Origin: Lignipirellula cremea
Lineage (GTDB): Bacteria > Planctomycetota > Planctomycetia > Pirellulales > Pirellulaceae
Length of the DNA: 64,000 nt
Direction: 5' to 3'
NCBI RefSeq assembly: GCF_007751035.1
Contig: NZ_CP036433.1
Location: 4,755,001 to 4,819,000 of the forward strand
The notes under the pieces are model-generated. The model saw only the letters and a list, made by a program, of their open reading frames with translations, was not told the origin of the DNA and made no database searches. This document shows positions 36,859-45,745 of the stretch, one piece after another. Within the stretch, counting starts at the first letter, position 1. Every line of letters begins with the position of its first letter. Position numbers and translations under genes: made by a program.

Positions 36859-37887
36859 ATGCTGCCCCTTCGATCTTTATCCATCGACCCGCATCGTGCA
36901 GCTCTCGTGAGCTGTTCGTTTTTTTCCGCACATTGGCGATGGGTTGGTTTCGCTTGTTTGCTAACGGCTTTTTTCGTCTCACCCTGCCTGGCCGAGGAAG
37001 CAGACCCGGCGGACGAGCCCTTCACAGTGGTCCTGCTGCCTGACACGCAGTTCTATTCCGAAAAGTTCCCGCATATCTATGTCGCGCAGACGCTATGGAT
37101 TCGCGAGCGTCTGAAAGCGGACAACATTAAGTTCGCCATTCACCTGGGGGATATCGTCCAGACACCCACCAAAGAAGAAGAATGGAAGAACGCCCACAAA
37201 GCAATGGCCATTATCGATGGCGTTGTGCCGTACAGCATGGTTCCCGGCAACCATGACATGGACGCGACACGACGCGATTCCACGCTGTACAACAAATACT
37301 TTTCGCCAGAACGCTTTGCGGGCCGCGACTGGTACGGCGGACATCTGAACGAGGGAAACGACAACAACTTCTGCTTCTTTGAAGGTGGCGGCATGAAGTT
37401 TATGGTGATCAGTCTGGCATACGCCCCGCGGGACAAGTCCTTGGATTGGGCCCTGGCGACGGCCAAACGGTTTCCCGATCATCGCGTGATTGTCGCAACC
37501 CACCAGTACATGGCGCCCGGCGGCCGCTACGTCAGGCCGCCCAAATCGACGACGAGAACCGGCAACTCCGGTGAAGAGATGTGGGAGAAGCTCATTCGCA
37601 AGTCGCCCAACATCTTTCTGGTAGTCAGCGGCCACTATGGAGGCGTCGCACTCCAGACCAGCACGAACGACGCTGGCGGGAAGGTCTTTGAAATGTTAAC
37701 CGACTATCAAAACCTGAAGATGGGCGGAAACGGTTGGCTGCGGACTCTTCGTTTTGAACCTGCCAAAAACAAGGTTCACGTTACGGCTTATTCGCCAGTT
37801 CTCGACGAGACGAATGAAGACACAGCCCATACCTTTACACTCGACTACGAAATGCACGCCCCTGTCGCAGCCGCCGCCGGTAATTAG
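36859..37887 (+). CDS. Secreted calcineurin-like metallophosphoesterase
   Basis: A 342-aa exported protein: the ATG at 36859 has GGGAGA about 10 nt upstream and a long N-terminal region leads to a signal-like helix (WVGFACLLTAFFVSPCLAEE). The metal-site motifs are VVLLPDTQF (family DxH position occupied by DTQ), IHLGDIV (GDxx), VPGNHDMD (GNHD), and VATHQYM and VSGHYGG for the later His ligands. This fits the subgroup with DTQ instead of DxH at motif 1. The likely reaction is phosphodiester or phosphomonoester hydrolysis outside the cell. Confidence 0.88.
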   Translation: MLPLRSLSIDPHRAALVSCSFFSAHWRWVGFACLLTAFFVSPCLAEEADPADEPFTVVLLPDTQFYSEKFPHIYVAQTLWIRERLKADNIKFAIHLGDIVQTPTKEEEWKNAHKAMAIIDGVVPYSMVPGNHDMDATRRDSTLYNKYFSPERFAGRDWYGGHLNEGNDNNFCFFEGGGMKFMVISLAYAPRDKSLDWALATAKRFPDHRVIVATHQYMAPGGRYVRPPKSTTRTGNSGEEMWEKLIRKSPNIFLVVSGHYGGVALQTSTNDAGGKVFEMLTDYQNLKMGGNGWLRTLRFEPAKNKVHVTAYSPVLDETNEDTAHTFTLDYEMHAPVAAAAGN

Positions 37888-37890
37888 CCG

Positions 37891-38118
37891 GTGTCGCATG
37901 GGAATGCACGGCAATCAAAGGCCATTTCACCTTTGAAACTGCGCGAACTCCTATTGAAATCATATGAGCTGAGATCAACACCAGTTGAAGGAAAGATGCC
38001 TGGCCAAACAGTCAGTGTGCACACTGACGTTCGACCAGGCGATATAAGCGAACTTGAAGAAACTGGCGGCTCGCTACGATACGTCCAGTTAGATCGTACA
38101 GAAGGCGTTAAAATCTAG
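37891..38118 (+). CDS. Doubtful small ORF, 75 aa
   Basis: A GTG-started frame just after the metallophosphoesterase with no clear ribosome site and no recognised family. The C-terminal part (DISELEETGGSLRYVQLDRTEGV) has a protein-like composition, but the frame may be chance. Confidence 0.2.
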   Translation: MSHGNARQSKAISPLKLRELLLKSYELRSTPVEGKMPGQTVSVHTDVRPGDISELEETGGSLRYVQLDRTEGVKI

Positions 38119-38549
38119 TTCCCAGCGGCGCCGGATTTGGACGCTTCTGCTTTTCGGCGTTCTGCCTCGATTTGCTCCCGCAGTCCTTTGAGTCGATCGC
38201 GCTGCGCTTTTGATTCGGCCGCCACTTTCCTGATGAGTTCCTTCTGCTCCGCGGAGAGAACGTTTTCAATCTCCGCGTTGCGTTTCTTGATCAATGCAAG
38301 CATCTGGAGTTCCATTTCTCGAAGCTCGTCACGATATCGGTCTTGAATCTCGTAGATTGTTTTTCGCTGCGCCTCCGTAACCACTTCGCTGTAGTGCGAA
38401 GGCAGGCGGTGCACAGCGTCCTCCTGCTCTGCCGCAGCCTCTGGTTTGTCAGACGTTGCTGATTCCTGAGCGTCAACAGGTGAGACCAAAGAAATCACCA
38501 GCAGACAGAAAACTTGAACCGATAGAAAGAACCAATGCGAACGAGGCAT
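38115..38549 (-). CDS. Exported coiled-coil protein, 144 aa
   Basis: Start at 38549 with GGAG 9 nt upstream, opening into a signal peptide (MPRSHWFFLSVQVFCLLVISLVSPVDAQ). The mature protein is highly charged and alpha-helical, with heptad-like segments (YRDELREMELQMLALIKKRNAEIENVLSAEQKELIRK and RDRLKGLREQIEAERRKAEASK). The shape recalls Spy/CpxP-type periplasmic proteins, but their LTxxQ signatures are absent. Function unknown; similar small helical exported proteins are frequent in planctomycete genomes. Confidence 0.7.
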   Translation of the reverse strand: MPRSHWFFLSVQVFCLLVISLVSPVDAQESATSDKPEAAAEQEDAVHRLPSHYSEVVTEAQRKTIYEIQDRYRDELREMELQMLALIKKRNAEIENVLSAEQKELIRKVAAESKAQRDRLKGLREQIEAERRKAEASKSGAAGN

Positions 38550-38883
38550 TTTGAGGCTCCGAAAGAGGAAGTTCGATAAAAAGGGGACCTCCTTCAAGGT
38601 AGATCCCGCTGCCCAAATCCCAACCAAAATATGCGATAGATAATCTCTTGTGTTGAGATAACAGCATATAAAGATGATTGACCAACAGCGGCGGTTCAAT
38701 CGGGAAAACCCCCAATTTCTCAAATAGCACCTTTTTCACCCCAGACACCCACTACCACTTCGAAAATCCCGAAACTCAGACACCCACCTTTTGCTGCTTT
38801 CTCTGCTTTTTCCTTGCAGACCGCCGTTGGTTGGGTATACTCACGTCCAGTTGATTCAAGGGCGTATTTTGGGGAGGGGTGGC
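38550..38883. other. Divergent upstream region with two REP-core copies
   Basis: About 330 nt without a gene. It carries two direct copies of the core CAGACACCCAC at 38742-38752 and 38777-38787, 35 nt apart, upstream of the transposase. The GGGGAGGGG before 38884 is the transposase ribosome site. Confidence 0.6.
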
Positions 38884-39964
38884 ATGCCAAGCGCAGCACG
38901 GGCGGAGATTGTGGTGGCGGGGGAAGTGGGCTTTTATCACTGCATTTCGCGGTGCGTGCGCCGAGCCTGTTTGTGCGGCGATGACGGCGTCACCGGGCGG
39001 AATTTCGACCACCGCAAGGAATGGGTCCGGCAGCGGATCGGGCTGCTCGCCCAGGTGTTCGCCATCGACGTATGTGCTTACGCCGCCATGAGTAACCACC
39101 TGCATCTGCTGCTCCGCATCCGGCCCGATCTGGCCGAAAAGTGGACCGCAGAAGAGGTCGCCAGCCGCTGGCTCAAGCTGTCCGGCTCGGCCACCGCCGA
39201 GCAGATTGAAACGCTCGCCCGCAATGAAAAGCGGATCGCCGAACTGCGGACGCGACTGGCCAGCCTGTCCTGGTTCATGCGGTATCTAAAGGAGTACATC
39301 GCCCGGCGAGCCAACGCGGAAGAGGAGGTCTCCGGCCGTTTCTGGGAGGGACGCTTCACCAGCCAGGCCCTGCTCGATGAGGCGGCCGTGCTCGCTTGCG
39401 CGGCGTACGTCGACCTCAATCCAATCCGGGCGGCCATCGCCGAAACCCTGGAGGAGAGCGACTTTACGTCCGTCCAGCAGCGGATCGAAGAGCGGTCGGC
39501 CGGCGACTCCAGCCGCCCATCGTCTGTCGTGCGGCTTTGCCAGATCGACGAGCGCGACGGCGGTTTCCTGCCGCTCACGTGTGACGGGTATCTGTCGTTG
39601 CTCGACCGGATCGCCCGTCTCCACCGGCCAGGCAAGCCGGGCGTCACGCCGGCCGCATTGCCGCCAATTCTCGAACGTCTGAATCTGTCGCCGGAAGAGC
39701 TACTCGGCTTCAACCCCCGCTTCCATCGCGGCAACCGGGTGGCGATTCTCAAATAACGCCACCTGGCAACGGTCGATCACCCGATCACCCCACCCACCAC
39801 CGCCACCGGTGCGCGCCGACGCAAACTATAGGGCTTCCAACCAGCCATCGGGTTTAAATCTGGCCCGCCACATTTATTCCGAAGCGAACATTTCTTGCAG
39901 GTGTTGCGCTCCATCACCATCACTTACAAGTCTCGGAGACTCCATGCTCGAAAGTGGGTGTCTG
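38742..39964 (+). mobile_element. REP-associated transposase unit (RAYT with flanking REP-like cores)
   Basis: The transposase gene is bracketed by the core CAGACACCCAC: two plus-strand copies on the left (38742-38752, 38777-38787) and one inverted copy (GTGGGTGTCTG, 39954-39964) on the right, roughly 200 nt beyond the stop. The right copy extends in its own orientation as CAGACACCCACTTTCGAGC, resembling the CAGACACCCACTTCGTCGC of the 28-bp array. This inverted flanking layout is the one known for RAYT genes with their REP sequences. Exact mobile ends are not fixed by the sequence, and no target duplication is expected for this enzyme class. Confidence 0.6.
38884..39756 (+). CDS. REP-associated tyrosine (Y1, HUH) transposase
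   Basis: A 290-aa single-strand DNA transposase of the IS200/RAYT superfamily. The ATG at 38884 has GGGGAGGGG a few nt upstream; a 31-codon upstream extension is unrelated. The HUH motif is HLH (H72, H74 in SNHLHLL), and the candidate catalytic Tyr is in FMRYLKEYIARRAN (Y134 or Y138), followed by SGRFWEGRFTSQALLDE and YVDLNPIRA, all typical of the group. It is longer than IS200 TnpA, as in RAYTs. The RAYT label also rests on the flanking repeated core and the absence of IS200-type ends. Confidence 0.9.
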   Translation: MPSAARAEIVVAGEVGFYHCISRCVRRACLCGDDGVTGRNFDHRKEWVRQRIGLLAQVFAIDVCAYAAMSNHLHLLLRIRPDLAEKWTAEEVASRWLKLSGSATAEQIETLARNEKRIAELRTRLASLSWFMRYLKEYIARRANAEEEVSGRFWEGRFTSQALLDEAAVLACAAYVDLNPIRAAIAETLEESDFTSVQQRIEERSAGDSSRPSSVVRLCQIDERDGGFLPLTCDGYLSLLDRIARLHRPGKPGVTPAALPPILERLNLSPEELLGFNPRFHRGNRVAILK

Positions 39965-40197
39965 CTAGAGTTTCCGGCTAGAGTTTCCGAGCTCCCTGAG
40001 AGGGCTCGATTCCCGTCTGGAACAACCAACCCTAAAGGGGAAATTTCTAAGGGCGCACGACAGACTGCTGCCGCGGAACTATGGATTCCGACAACTCGAT
40101 CGGTTAGTCTATTGATCTATCGATGGATGTTGATTTGTTTGGGTCGTCTCGCGGCCTGGTATGCCAGCTCCGACTTTTGAACGGAAAGAGATATACG
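39757..40197. other. Intergenic stretch after the RAYT gene
   Basis: About 440 nt with no supported gene; it contains the right-hand REP core (39954-39964) and the upstream region of the DUF1501 gene. Short open frames lack start signals. Confidence 0.5.
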
Positions 40198-41616
40198 ATG
40201 CTCTCGCTTTACACCGATGGTCGGCAGCCCACTTGCCAGGGCCTTAGTCGCCGGCGGTTTCTGCAGGTCGGCACGCTGGGGATCGGCGGATTGACCCTAT
40301 CGCAGCTGCTCTCCGCCCAGGCACAGGCCGGTGGGGGAAAGTCGCTCCTGAAAGAGAAGTCGGTCGTCATTCTGAATTTGCAGGGCGGTCCCTCGCAATT
40401 CGAGACCTTCGACCCGAAGATGACGGCGCCGCGCGAAACGCGGACGATGTTCGGCGACACCAAGACCCGCCTGCCAGGCGTTAATTTCGGCAGCCACTTT
40501 CCGCAGCTCGCCGCGCTGGCCGATAAAATGGCGATCGTCCGCTGCTTTCGCCATGGCATCAGCAGCCACGAACCCGCGGCCAATCATGTGATGGCCGGCG
40601 GCAATCCGAGCAAAGGAAACATGGCGTCGGTCTTTGCGCGGATCGCTGGCGCCAGCAGCCCGCGGACCGGAATTCCCCACGCGTCGATCATTACCCCGCC
40701 TTCGGTCGGAGAAGAGTTTGCCGGTCTGGGGCAGCGGTTCGATGATTTCATTACCGAAACGGGCTCGCTCTCCTCTTCGCTCAAACCGTTTGACCCCAGC
40801 GACGGGATCGAGATTGTCGAGAACATGAAGCTGCGGATCTCAGAGAAGCGACTGGGCGATCGTCGCAACTTGCTGACGCAGCTGGATCATTTCAAACGCC
40901 GGTTCGAACAGACCAGCGCCCTGGGCGGGGCGGAGCGTTTTGAACAACAGGCATTCGAGGTGATCGCCGGCGGGATGAGCGACGCCTTTGATATTCGCCA
41001 GGAAGACCCCAGGCTGGTCGCTCGCTACGACACCAGCATGTTCACCATGCCGGATTCGCTGCGAAAGAAGCGTCGCTACGCCAACGAAGCGTCGCCGATT
41101 TCGCTCGGCAAGCAGCTGCTGCTGGCCCGTCGCCTGGTCGAGGCCGACTGCCGCTTTGTCACGGTGACCAGCGCCGGCTGGGACATGCACGGCAACAGGA
41201 ACAACTTCAATATGCAGGAAGGGATGAACCTGCTGGCCCCGGCCGTCGACAAGGCCGCGAGCGCTTTCATTCAAGACCTGGAAGATCGTGGTCTGAGCGA
41301 GCGTGTGCTGCTGGTCATCCTGGGCGAGTTTGGCCGCACTCCGCTGATCGCCGACGGCGGCGGCCGGGGCCATTGGGGCGATCTTTGCCCGCTGATCTTC
41401 GTCGGCGGGGGCTTGCCGATGGGACAAGTGATTGGGCGATCCGATCGTTCCGGCTCGCAACCCGAAGGCCAGGTGGTTACGCCAGCCAACGTTTTCGCCA
41501 CCATCATGGGCGAGCTGTTTGACCTGGCGGAACTTCGCATCACGCCGGGCGTTCCCACCGATATCGTCAGCTATATGACTTCCAGCGAACCGATCCCGCA
41601 GTTGGTCCGGCGGTAA
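40198..41616 (+). CDS. DUF1501 protein (Tat-exported), stand-alone
   Basis: A 472-aa member of the same family as the gene at 20.2 kb but clearly a different subgroup. The ATG at 40198 has GGAAAGAG about 10 nt upstream. A Tat-type signal (SRRRFLQVGTLGIGGLTLSQLLSAQ) leads to VVILNLQGGPSQFETFDPK, FRHGISSHEPAANHVMAGGNP, VTVTSAGWDMHGNRNNF and VILGEFGRTPLIADGGGRGHWG. It has no adjacent DUF1549/DUF1553 partner, unlike the usual operon. It may have lost it or work with a partner elsewhere. Confidence 0.92.
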   Translation: MLSLYTDGRQPTCQGLSRRRFLQVGTLGIGGLTLSQLLSAQAQAGGGKSLLKEKSVVILNLQGGPSQFETFDPKMTAPRETRTMFGDTKTRLPGVNFGSHFPQLAALADKMAIVRCFRHGISSHEPAANHVMAGGNPSKGNMASVFARIAGASSPRTGIPHASIITPPSVGEEFAGLGQRFDDFITETGSLSSSLKPFDPSDGIEIVENMKLRISEKRLGDRRNLLTQLDHFKRRFEQTSALGGAERFEQQAFEVIAGGMSDAFDIRQEDPRLVARYDTSMFTMPDSLRKKRRYANEASPISLGKQLLLARRLVEADCRFVTVTSAGWDMHGNRNNFNMQEGMNLLAPAVDKAASAFIQDLEDRGLSERVLLVILGEFGRTPLIADGGGRGHWGDLCPLIFVGGGLPMGQVIGRSDRSGSQPEGQVVTPANVFATIMGELFDLAELRITPGVPTDIVSYMTSSEPIPQLVRR

Positions 41617-41731
41617 GCAGGGCTGCCAAGTCGGACATCATCCGCGACCCGGTCGGTCGCAACTCGTGGTGGTGGGAGAGTTCCCGGATGTTCCGTTGAG
41701 CGAGGTTCGTCCTGGATCGTTTCTACCGCCT

Positions 41732-42808
41732 TCACACATAGGCGTTCATTAGCAGCCAGAGCGTGGAGGTCACGGAACGAATGGCTGCCGTTTCGCTGGT
41801 GGTGTGATAGCCCGTGGTTGGGATCTGCAAGGTGGCTCCGTTGATTTTGCCTCCACTGGCCGTCACGAGCCGGCCGAGTTCGGTGCGTCCCAGCGAGAGA
41901 GGCTTTGCGCGGGTGAGGTTCTGCGTTTCTACGTAGGCGTCTTTGAAGCTGTGGCGGATGCCGAGCCGATCGCAGTGGTCAACCAACTCCTTGGTAAAGC
42001 TGGCGCAGAATGCGCCGTTGGCGTCTTTGCGTCGCAACACGATATCCTGGGCGTCAGCGTCAGCGCGGGAAGGATAGGGGCTGGTGTCCAATACGATCAG
42101 GCGGTCGGTTTCAATCTGCTGGCGTTGAAACCAGGACAAGGCGTATCGCCAGCTTCGGCCGGCTTCTTCCTGGGCGGTAAACAGGGCGGTGCCTTGGAAG
42201 CCATGTCGGAACAGATGGAGAATGATGGCGACACTGAGGACGTTATCCAACTGCGCTGAAAGGCAGTCGTCTTCGATACGCAAGCGATCCAGAAAGGAAA
42301 TCGGCGTGCCTGGCTGCAGAAACTCCAGGCCGTCGAGTTCGAAAATCAAGTTGCGACGATGAGGACATACGTACGAACGGGTAATCTTCGCCTGGCCCTG
42401 ATACGTTCCCGTGTACGGCAAATGGGCTTGCACCCTTTGACCGAAGAAGCGATCTCCGATCGAGTGCATCATCTGTTCCGACACGGACTCGCCCGTCAGG
42501 TCGCAACTGTTGCCGGCGATAAACGCGGCGTATTGAAACTCATTGGCCCCGGTGCAAAGCAGTCCATGACGATCGCAGTGCGCCGAAAGATAAAGTTGAT
42601 CGGGCTTGCTCCCCTGCGCGGTGAGCACGCCCTGGTAATAGCTGACGCGAGCGCCAACCTCCTCCAACTCGCGGCGGATGACGCGAAAGAAAGAGTCTTC
42701 CGTCCCCACTACCGACGGCTCACGAATCAGCCCCCGCAGCGTGTCCAGGAAGCCGTCAAAATCGACATCCGCCAGTTTAGGCGGCCTGGCTTTGACAAGG
42801 GTGCTCAT
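41732..42808 (-). CDS. M42/M20-type metallopeptidase-like protein
   Basis: A 358-aa cytosolic protein resembling dinuclear-metal aminopeptidases and deacylases. Visible motifs: YLSAHCDRHGL (first ligand loop), SAQLDNVLSVAIILHL (bridging Asp loop), TAQEEAGR (catalytic Glu pair), IVLDTSPYPSRADAD, and a late GYHTTSE that supplies the last His. Length fits M42. Substrate could be peptides or an N-acyl compound. It converges with the DUF1501 gene, with 115 nt between them. Confidence 0.75.
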   Translation of the reverse strand: MSTLVKARPPKLADVDFDGFLDTLRGLIREPSVVGTEDSFFRVIRRELEEVGARVSYYQGVLTAQGSKPDQLYLSAHCDRHGLLCTGANEFQYAAFIAGNSCDLTGESVSEQMMHSIGDRFFGQRVQAHLPYTGTYQGQAKITRSYVCPHRRNLIFELDGLEFLQPGTPISFLDRLRIEDDCLSAQLDNVLSVAIILHLFRHGFQGTALFTAQEEAGRSWRYALSWFQRQQIETDRLIVLDTSPYPSRADADAQDIVLRRKDANGAFCASFTKELVDHCDRLGIRHSFKDAYVETQNLTRAKPLSLGRTELGRLVTASGGKINGATLQIPTTGYHTTSETAAIRSVTSTLWLLMNAYV

Positions 42809-43509
42809 ACGAAGGGTCCCGAAACGGAGAAGCGGAAGGAAGGAACACTAAGCGAAGAATAGTCGAATCCAAGCAAAGGTTGTGCCAACAATTGACACCG
42901 GCCCATTTTCCTGGGAAATGGGTTGTTTTCCGAGGAAATGTGCGCAAAGATGCTCCTTCCCTTGCTGCCGCCGGGCGCCGATGCCGCACGATTTTTAAGC
43001 AGACGACCAGGCTCCCTGGGTAACAGCGCGGCGACGGGTTGCGGTCGGCGAATCCCTGGGAATTCACTTCCTGACGCCGCCAACGACTCACTAAGAGGCT
43101 TGTGCAGCTAACGGCACAGCGATTATCAGGGGGGCGTGCGCGGCGACGCTTGCGTTGACGCTCGGTGACAAAAATAGTGAGCCAACGCGGTCCTGGTCAC
43201 TCCTATGGGAGTTCTGCTGGGCGTTAAGATCGGGTCGATTTCGAAGTCGCCATCGTCGCACGACAGTACGTTTTCCCAAAAAACGCCGAATCTGGAACGG
43301 CGCTTTACCCTGGTGGATTCGCTCGTGATCTCCTCGACGCTCCGGCAAAATCGACGGGTACGGTACGATAGCCTTGCAAACTGGCAGCGTCAGCCGTTAC
43401 GCTGACTAATGAGTCGCCTTCACCCGCGTCGGCAATCTTCAACGCCCTGGCGACCCATCGCAACGGCGCCGAATCGGTTGCGATTCGTTATCTGTTTCGA
43501 GGAGACAAA
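42809..43509. other. 700-nt stretch without a supported gene
   Basis: Small open frames exist on both strands (for example 43091-43348 minus and 43205-43405 plus) but none has a ribosome site or recognisable product. It sits just upstream of the IS cluster and may hold decayed sequence. The GAGGAG before 43510 belongs to the next gene. Confidence 0.45.
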
Positions 43510-44112
43510 ATGCGAAATCCCCTCTTCCTCATCCTGGTTTGTTTCTCGCTCACTTCAGGCGGGCACAATGTGGCAACGGGACAAGCCGGCGACGTGACTG
43601 CCACCGGATGGCGTGTGCTCCGTCGCGGTCGTATTGCCTGCGTTGAAGCAGAAACGGCTCTTTATGAGGTGATGAGCAAGCCCCACTTCTTTATTCATCT
43701 GCGCGTGCGGAACATCGCCGATCGCCCCATCGCGGTCGATCTCCGCGATTACTGGCGCGTGATTTACCCTAATCAGTGGGGGCCGCTGGATGCAGGTCAG
43801 CGTAAGGTAATTGACGAACGAAGAGTCCTGCCTACCGCGCTCGATCGAGCAAAACGGAAGGAACTGATCGCGGCCTTTCAGGCCGGGACCCTGACGACGA
43901 TCCCTGCTGGCCAAACCGTTGATTACTTCCGCGAATTTAATGCGAGCGGTCGTGCAGATGTTGAGAGGCAGACCCGCGGGCATCCCTTTGTTTTTGTCAG
44001 TCTCGATGGCGAACAAATTGTCACCGATGGAGAAACTGTCGAACAACTTGCTTGCGATTGGGAAGATCAAGCGGAGGGTGTTGTCACGGAGTTGATGTTA
44101 ACTGCACTTTAG
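43510..44112 (+). pseudogene. Secreted hypothetical protein, 3' end replaced by an insertion sequence
   Basis: GAGGAG lies 7 nt before the ATG, and a signal peptide (MRNPLFLILVCFSLTSGGHNVATGQA) opens the product. The body (FFIHLRVRNIADRPIAVDLRDYW, VDYFREFNASG, FVFVSLDGEQ) looks like a small beta-rich domain; no family recognised. The last three codons and the stop come from the left inverted repeat of the IS at 44102: host sequence ends in GATGTTA. Joining this to the sequence after the neighbouring ISAzo13 element through one TA would give a 15-codon tail ending at 47086. The lost piece is short, so the product may still fold. Confidence 0.6.
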
Positions 44113-45707
44113 GCGATCATATTACTATGGCGATTAGCCCTTCAAGGAGCGTGCGGATTTGGGGGCTGTTGGGCGTCGGGGGTAGAGTGGCGATAAATTG
44201 TTTTTCTAACATTTTACGGGCGATTGTGCGGCGACGGTCGGCGTGGGACGGCCGACGCGAGGCGTTGTCCCAGGGGCGGGAGCGGCGGTCGCTCAGTTCC
44301 GCTTGCGGCGACTCCCAACTGCACAGTTCCACAAGGCCGTACACCCAGCTGTTGAGATTCCAACAGCCGATGCTCGACCACACATTTCGAACTTGCTGCT
44401 GACCGGCGCCCCAGACTTCTTTCATCCCTTGGAAACATTCTTCGATCGCCCAGCGCGCGGCGACGGCCTCCAGAATCTCACGCACGTCGGCGCTGGGGTC
44501 CGTGCAAAAGTAAGGCGCCCAGTTGCCGTCGTCAAAGCGGAGCAGCACCACACGGATGCGCCCGCTGATCAACTCCGATGTCGCCAGGAACGATTTGCAC
44601 GGGCGCGTGACTTCGACGCCTCGGCCAGAATAGGTGAGCGATTCCCAACCTTGACTTTGGTCGGCGAGTGTCGCCAGGGAGAGTTTGTTCCGGCCATAAA
44701 TCCGGCGCCTGCCGCGACGGTGCGGAACAGCTTCGCCGGGCAGGTCGAACAAGCAGGCGTCCCTGCGCAAGCGGCTGACGACCGTGACGCCGAGTTTCAG
44801 CACAGGCAGGAGAAAAGGTCGTGCGGCGTAGGCGCCGTCGACCGCCAGCCAGACCGAGTTCCGCACGCCGCGGGCGCGCAGCGATTGCACGAACGACGTC
44901 AACAGCGCGACGCCCAGTTCGTGTTTCGTACGGAATTCCCATGCATATTTTACCGCCAGTTTCGGCACATCGGCCTGGCGGACGTACAGCAGCGACTGCA
45001 GCGGCAAGGCGATCACGCCCCACAACGGATGCGTCGCCAGCCAGGTCAACAGGACCCAGTTGTGGCCGTAAAGCCATTCTCCGTCGGCCGGTCCCGGCGT
45101 CGGATTGTGATGCACTCCGGCGCCTTCCACACAGCGTCCGAAGCGCGAAGTGGGCGAGTCATCCAGGGCGAGCTGAATGCGGTCGCCGACGCCCGGCGCG
45201 AACTTCTGCACGAGCAAGCCGACCATGGCGCTGGCCAGCGATCCCGACGATCGGCCAACGCTGATGAGGCATTCATAGAAGCGATCCCAGTCCTGCTGCA
45301 CCCCGGCCGCGGCGAACCAGGCGCTGGCGGTGCGTCGATCGTCGGCCAGCAACATGCCCGCGACGATGATCGACAACCGAAAGGCGATCCGTCGATCCAG
45401 CACCGACTGCAAGGCGGCCACCGCCGTCTGGAGATAGCCGCACAAAGGGGTGATCGCTTCTGTCGTGCGCGATCGCAAGGGATTGGTCCGCTTCAAACGC
45501 TGGCACTTGTGATGCTGCGACGGCGTCTGCTTTTTGTGTTTCGCTTGCGGACGTTTGGCGGATCGCTTACGCTTGGCCATCCATGGCTCTCCCGGTGGTT
45601 TTGTGATTTGTGGTTATCTCACTAACCATCGCGGAGAGCCACCTTTTCAGGCAAGCTCAAAATTCCAGACTCCCCCGTCAAACGGCAGACGTTCGCCTAA
45701 AGTGCAG
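44102..45707 (-). mobile_element. DDE insertion sequence, 1,606 bp, IS4/IS701-like
   Basis: Perfect 15-bp inverted ends CTGCACTTTAGGCGA (44102-44116) and its complement (45693-45707) enclose one transposase gene. The element is flanked by an exact 8-bp direct repeat GATGTTAA (44094-44101 and 45708-45715), a clean target-site duplication. The right copy includes the first base of the neighbouring ISAzo13 inverted repeat, so this element inserted after ISAzo13. An 8-bp duplication does not fit canonical IS701 (4 bp), so the family assignment is open. Confidence 0.93.
44117..45580 (-). CDS. DDE transposase (IS4/IS701-like, DDE_5 type)
   Basis: A 487-aa transposase spanning nearly the whole element. 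The basic N-terminus (MAKRKRSAKRPQAKHKKQ) is followed by a helical region. Candidate catalytic acidic residues lie in LALDDSPTSRFG, WLAVDGAYAARPF and WAIEECFQGMKEVWG, the D...D...E order of an RNase H-fold transposase. GVHHNPTPGPADG and YGHNWVLL are characteristic of this subgroup. The stop codon lies just inside the left inverted repeat. The frame is intact, so it is probably active or recently so. Confidence 0.9.
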   Translation of the reverse strand: MAKRKRSAKRPQAKHKKQTPSQHHKCQRLKRTNPLRSRTTEAITPLCGYLQTAVAALQSVLDRRIAFRLSIIVAGMLLADDRRTASAWFAAAGVQQDWDRFYECLISVGRSSGSLASAMVGLLVQKFAPGVGDRIQLALDDSPTSRFGRCVEGAGVHHNPTPGPADGEWLYGHNWVLLTWLATHPLWGVIALPLQSLLYVRQADVPKLAVKYAWEFRTKHELGVALLTSFVQSLRARGVRNSVWLAVDGAYAARPFLLPVLKLGVTVVSRLRRDACLFDLPGEAVPHRRGRRRIYGRNKLSLATLADQSQGWESLTYSGRGVEVTRPCKSFLATSELISGRIRVVLLRFDDGNWAPYFCTDPSADVREILEAVAARWAIEECFQGMKEVWGAGQQQVRNVWSSIGCWNLNSWVYGLVELCSWESPQAELSDRRSRPWDNASRRPSHADRRRTIARKMLEKQFIATLPPTPNSPQIRTLLEGLIAIVI

Positions 45708-45745
45708 GATGTTAAGGAACCGGGGAAAAATAACTTCGGTGTTTC

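Noticed and set aside
37159-37169. Further copy of the REP core CAGACACCCAC inside the metallophosphoesterase gene
   Set aside because: It encodes QTPT at a position where the family has ordinary residues, with no insertion apparent, so I treat it as coincidence.
43091-43405. Small genes upstream of the IS cluster
   Set aside because: Competing frames on both strands, none with a start signal or recognisable product.
44243-45625. Plus-strand ORF of 460 aa inside the IS
   Set aside because: Antisense shadow of the transposase; its composition (Arg/Gln/His-rich) is typical of reverse-frame translation.
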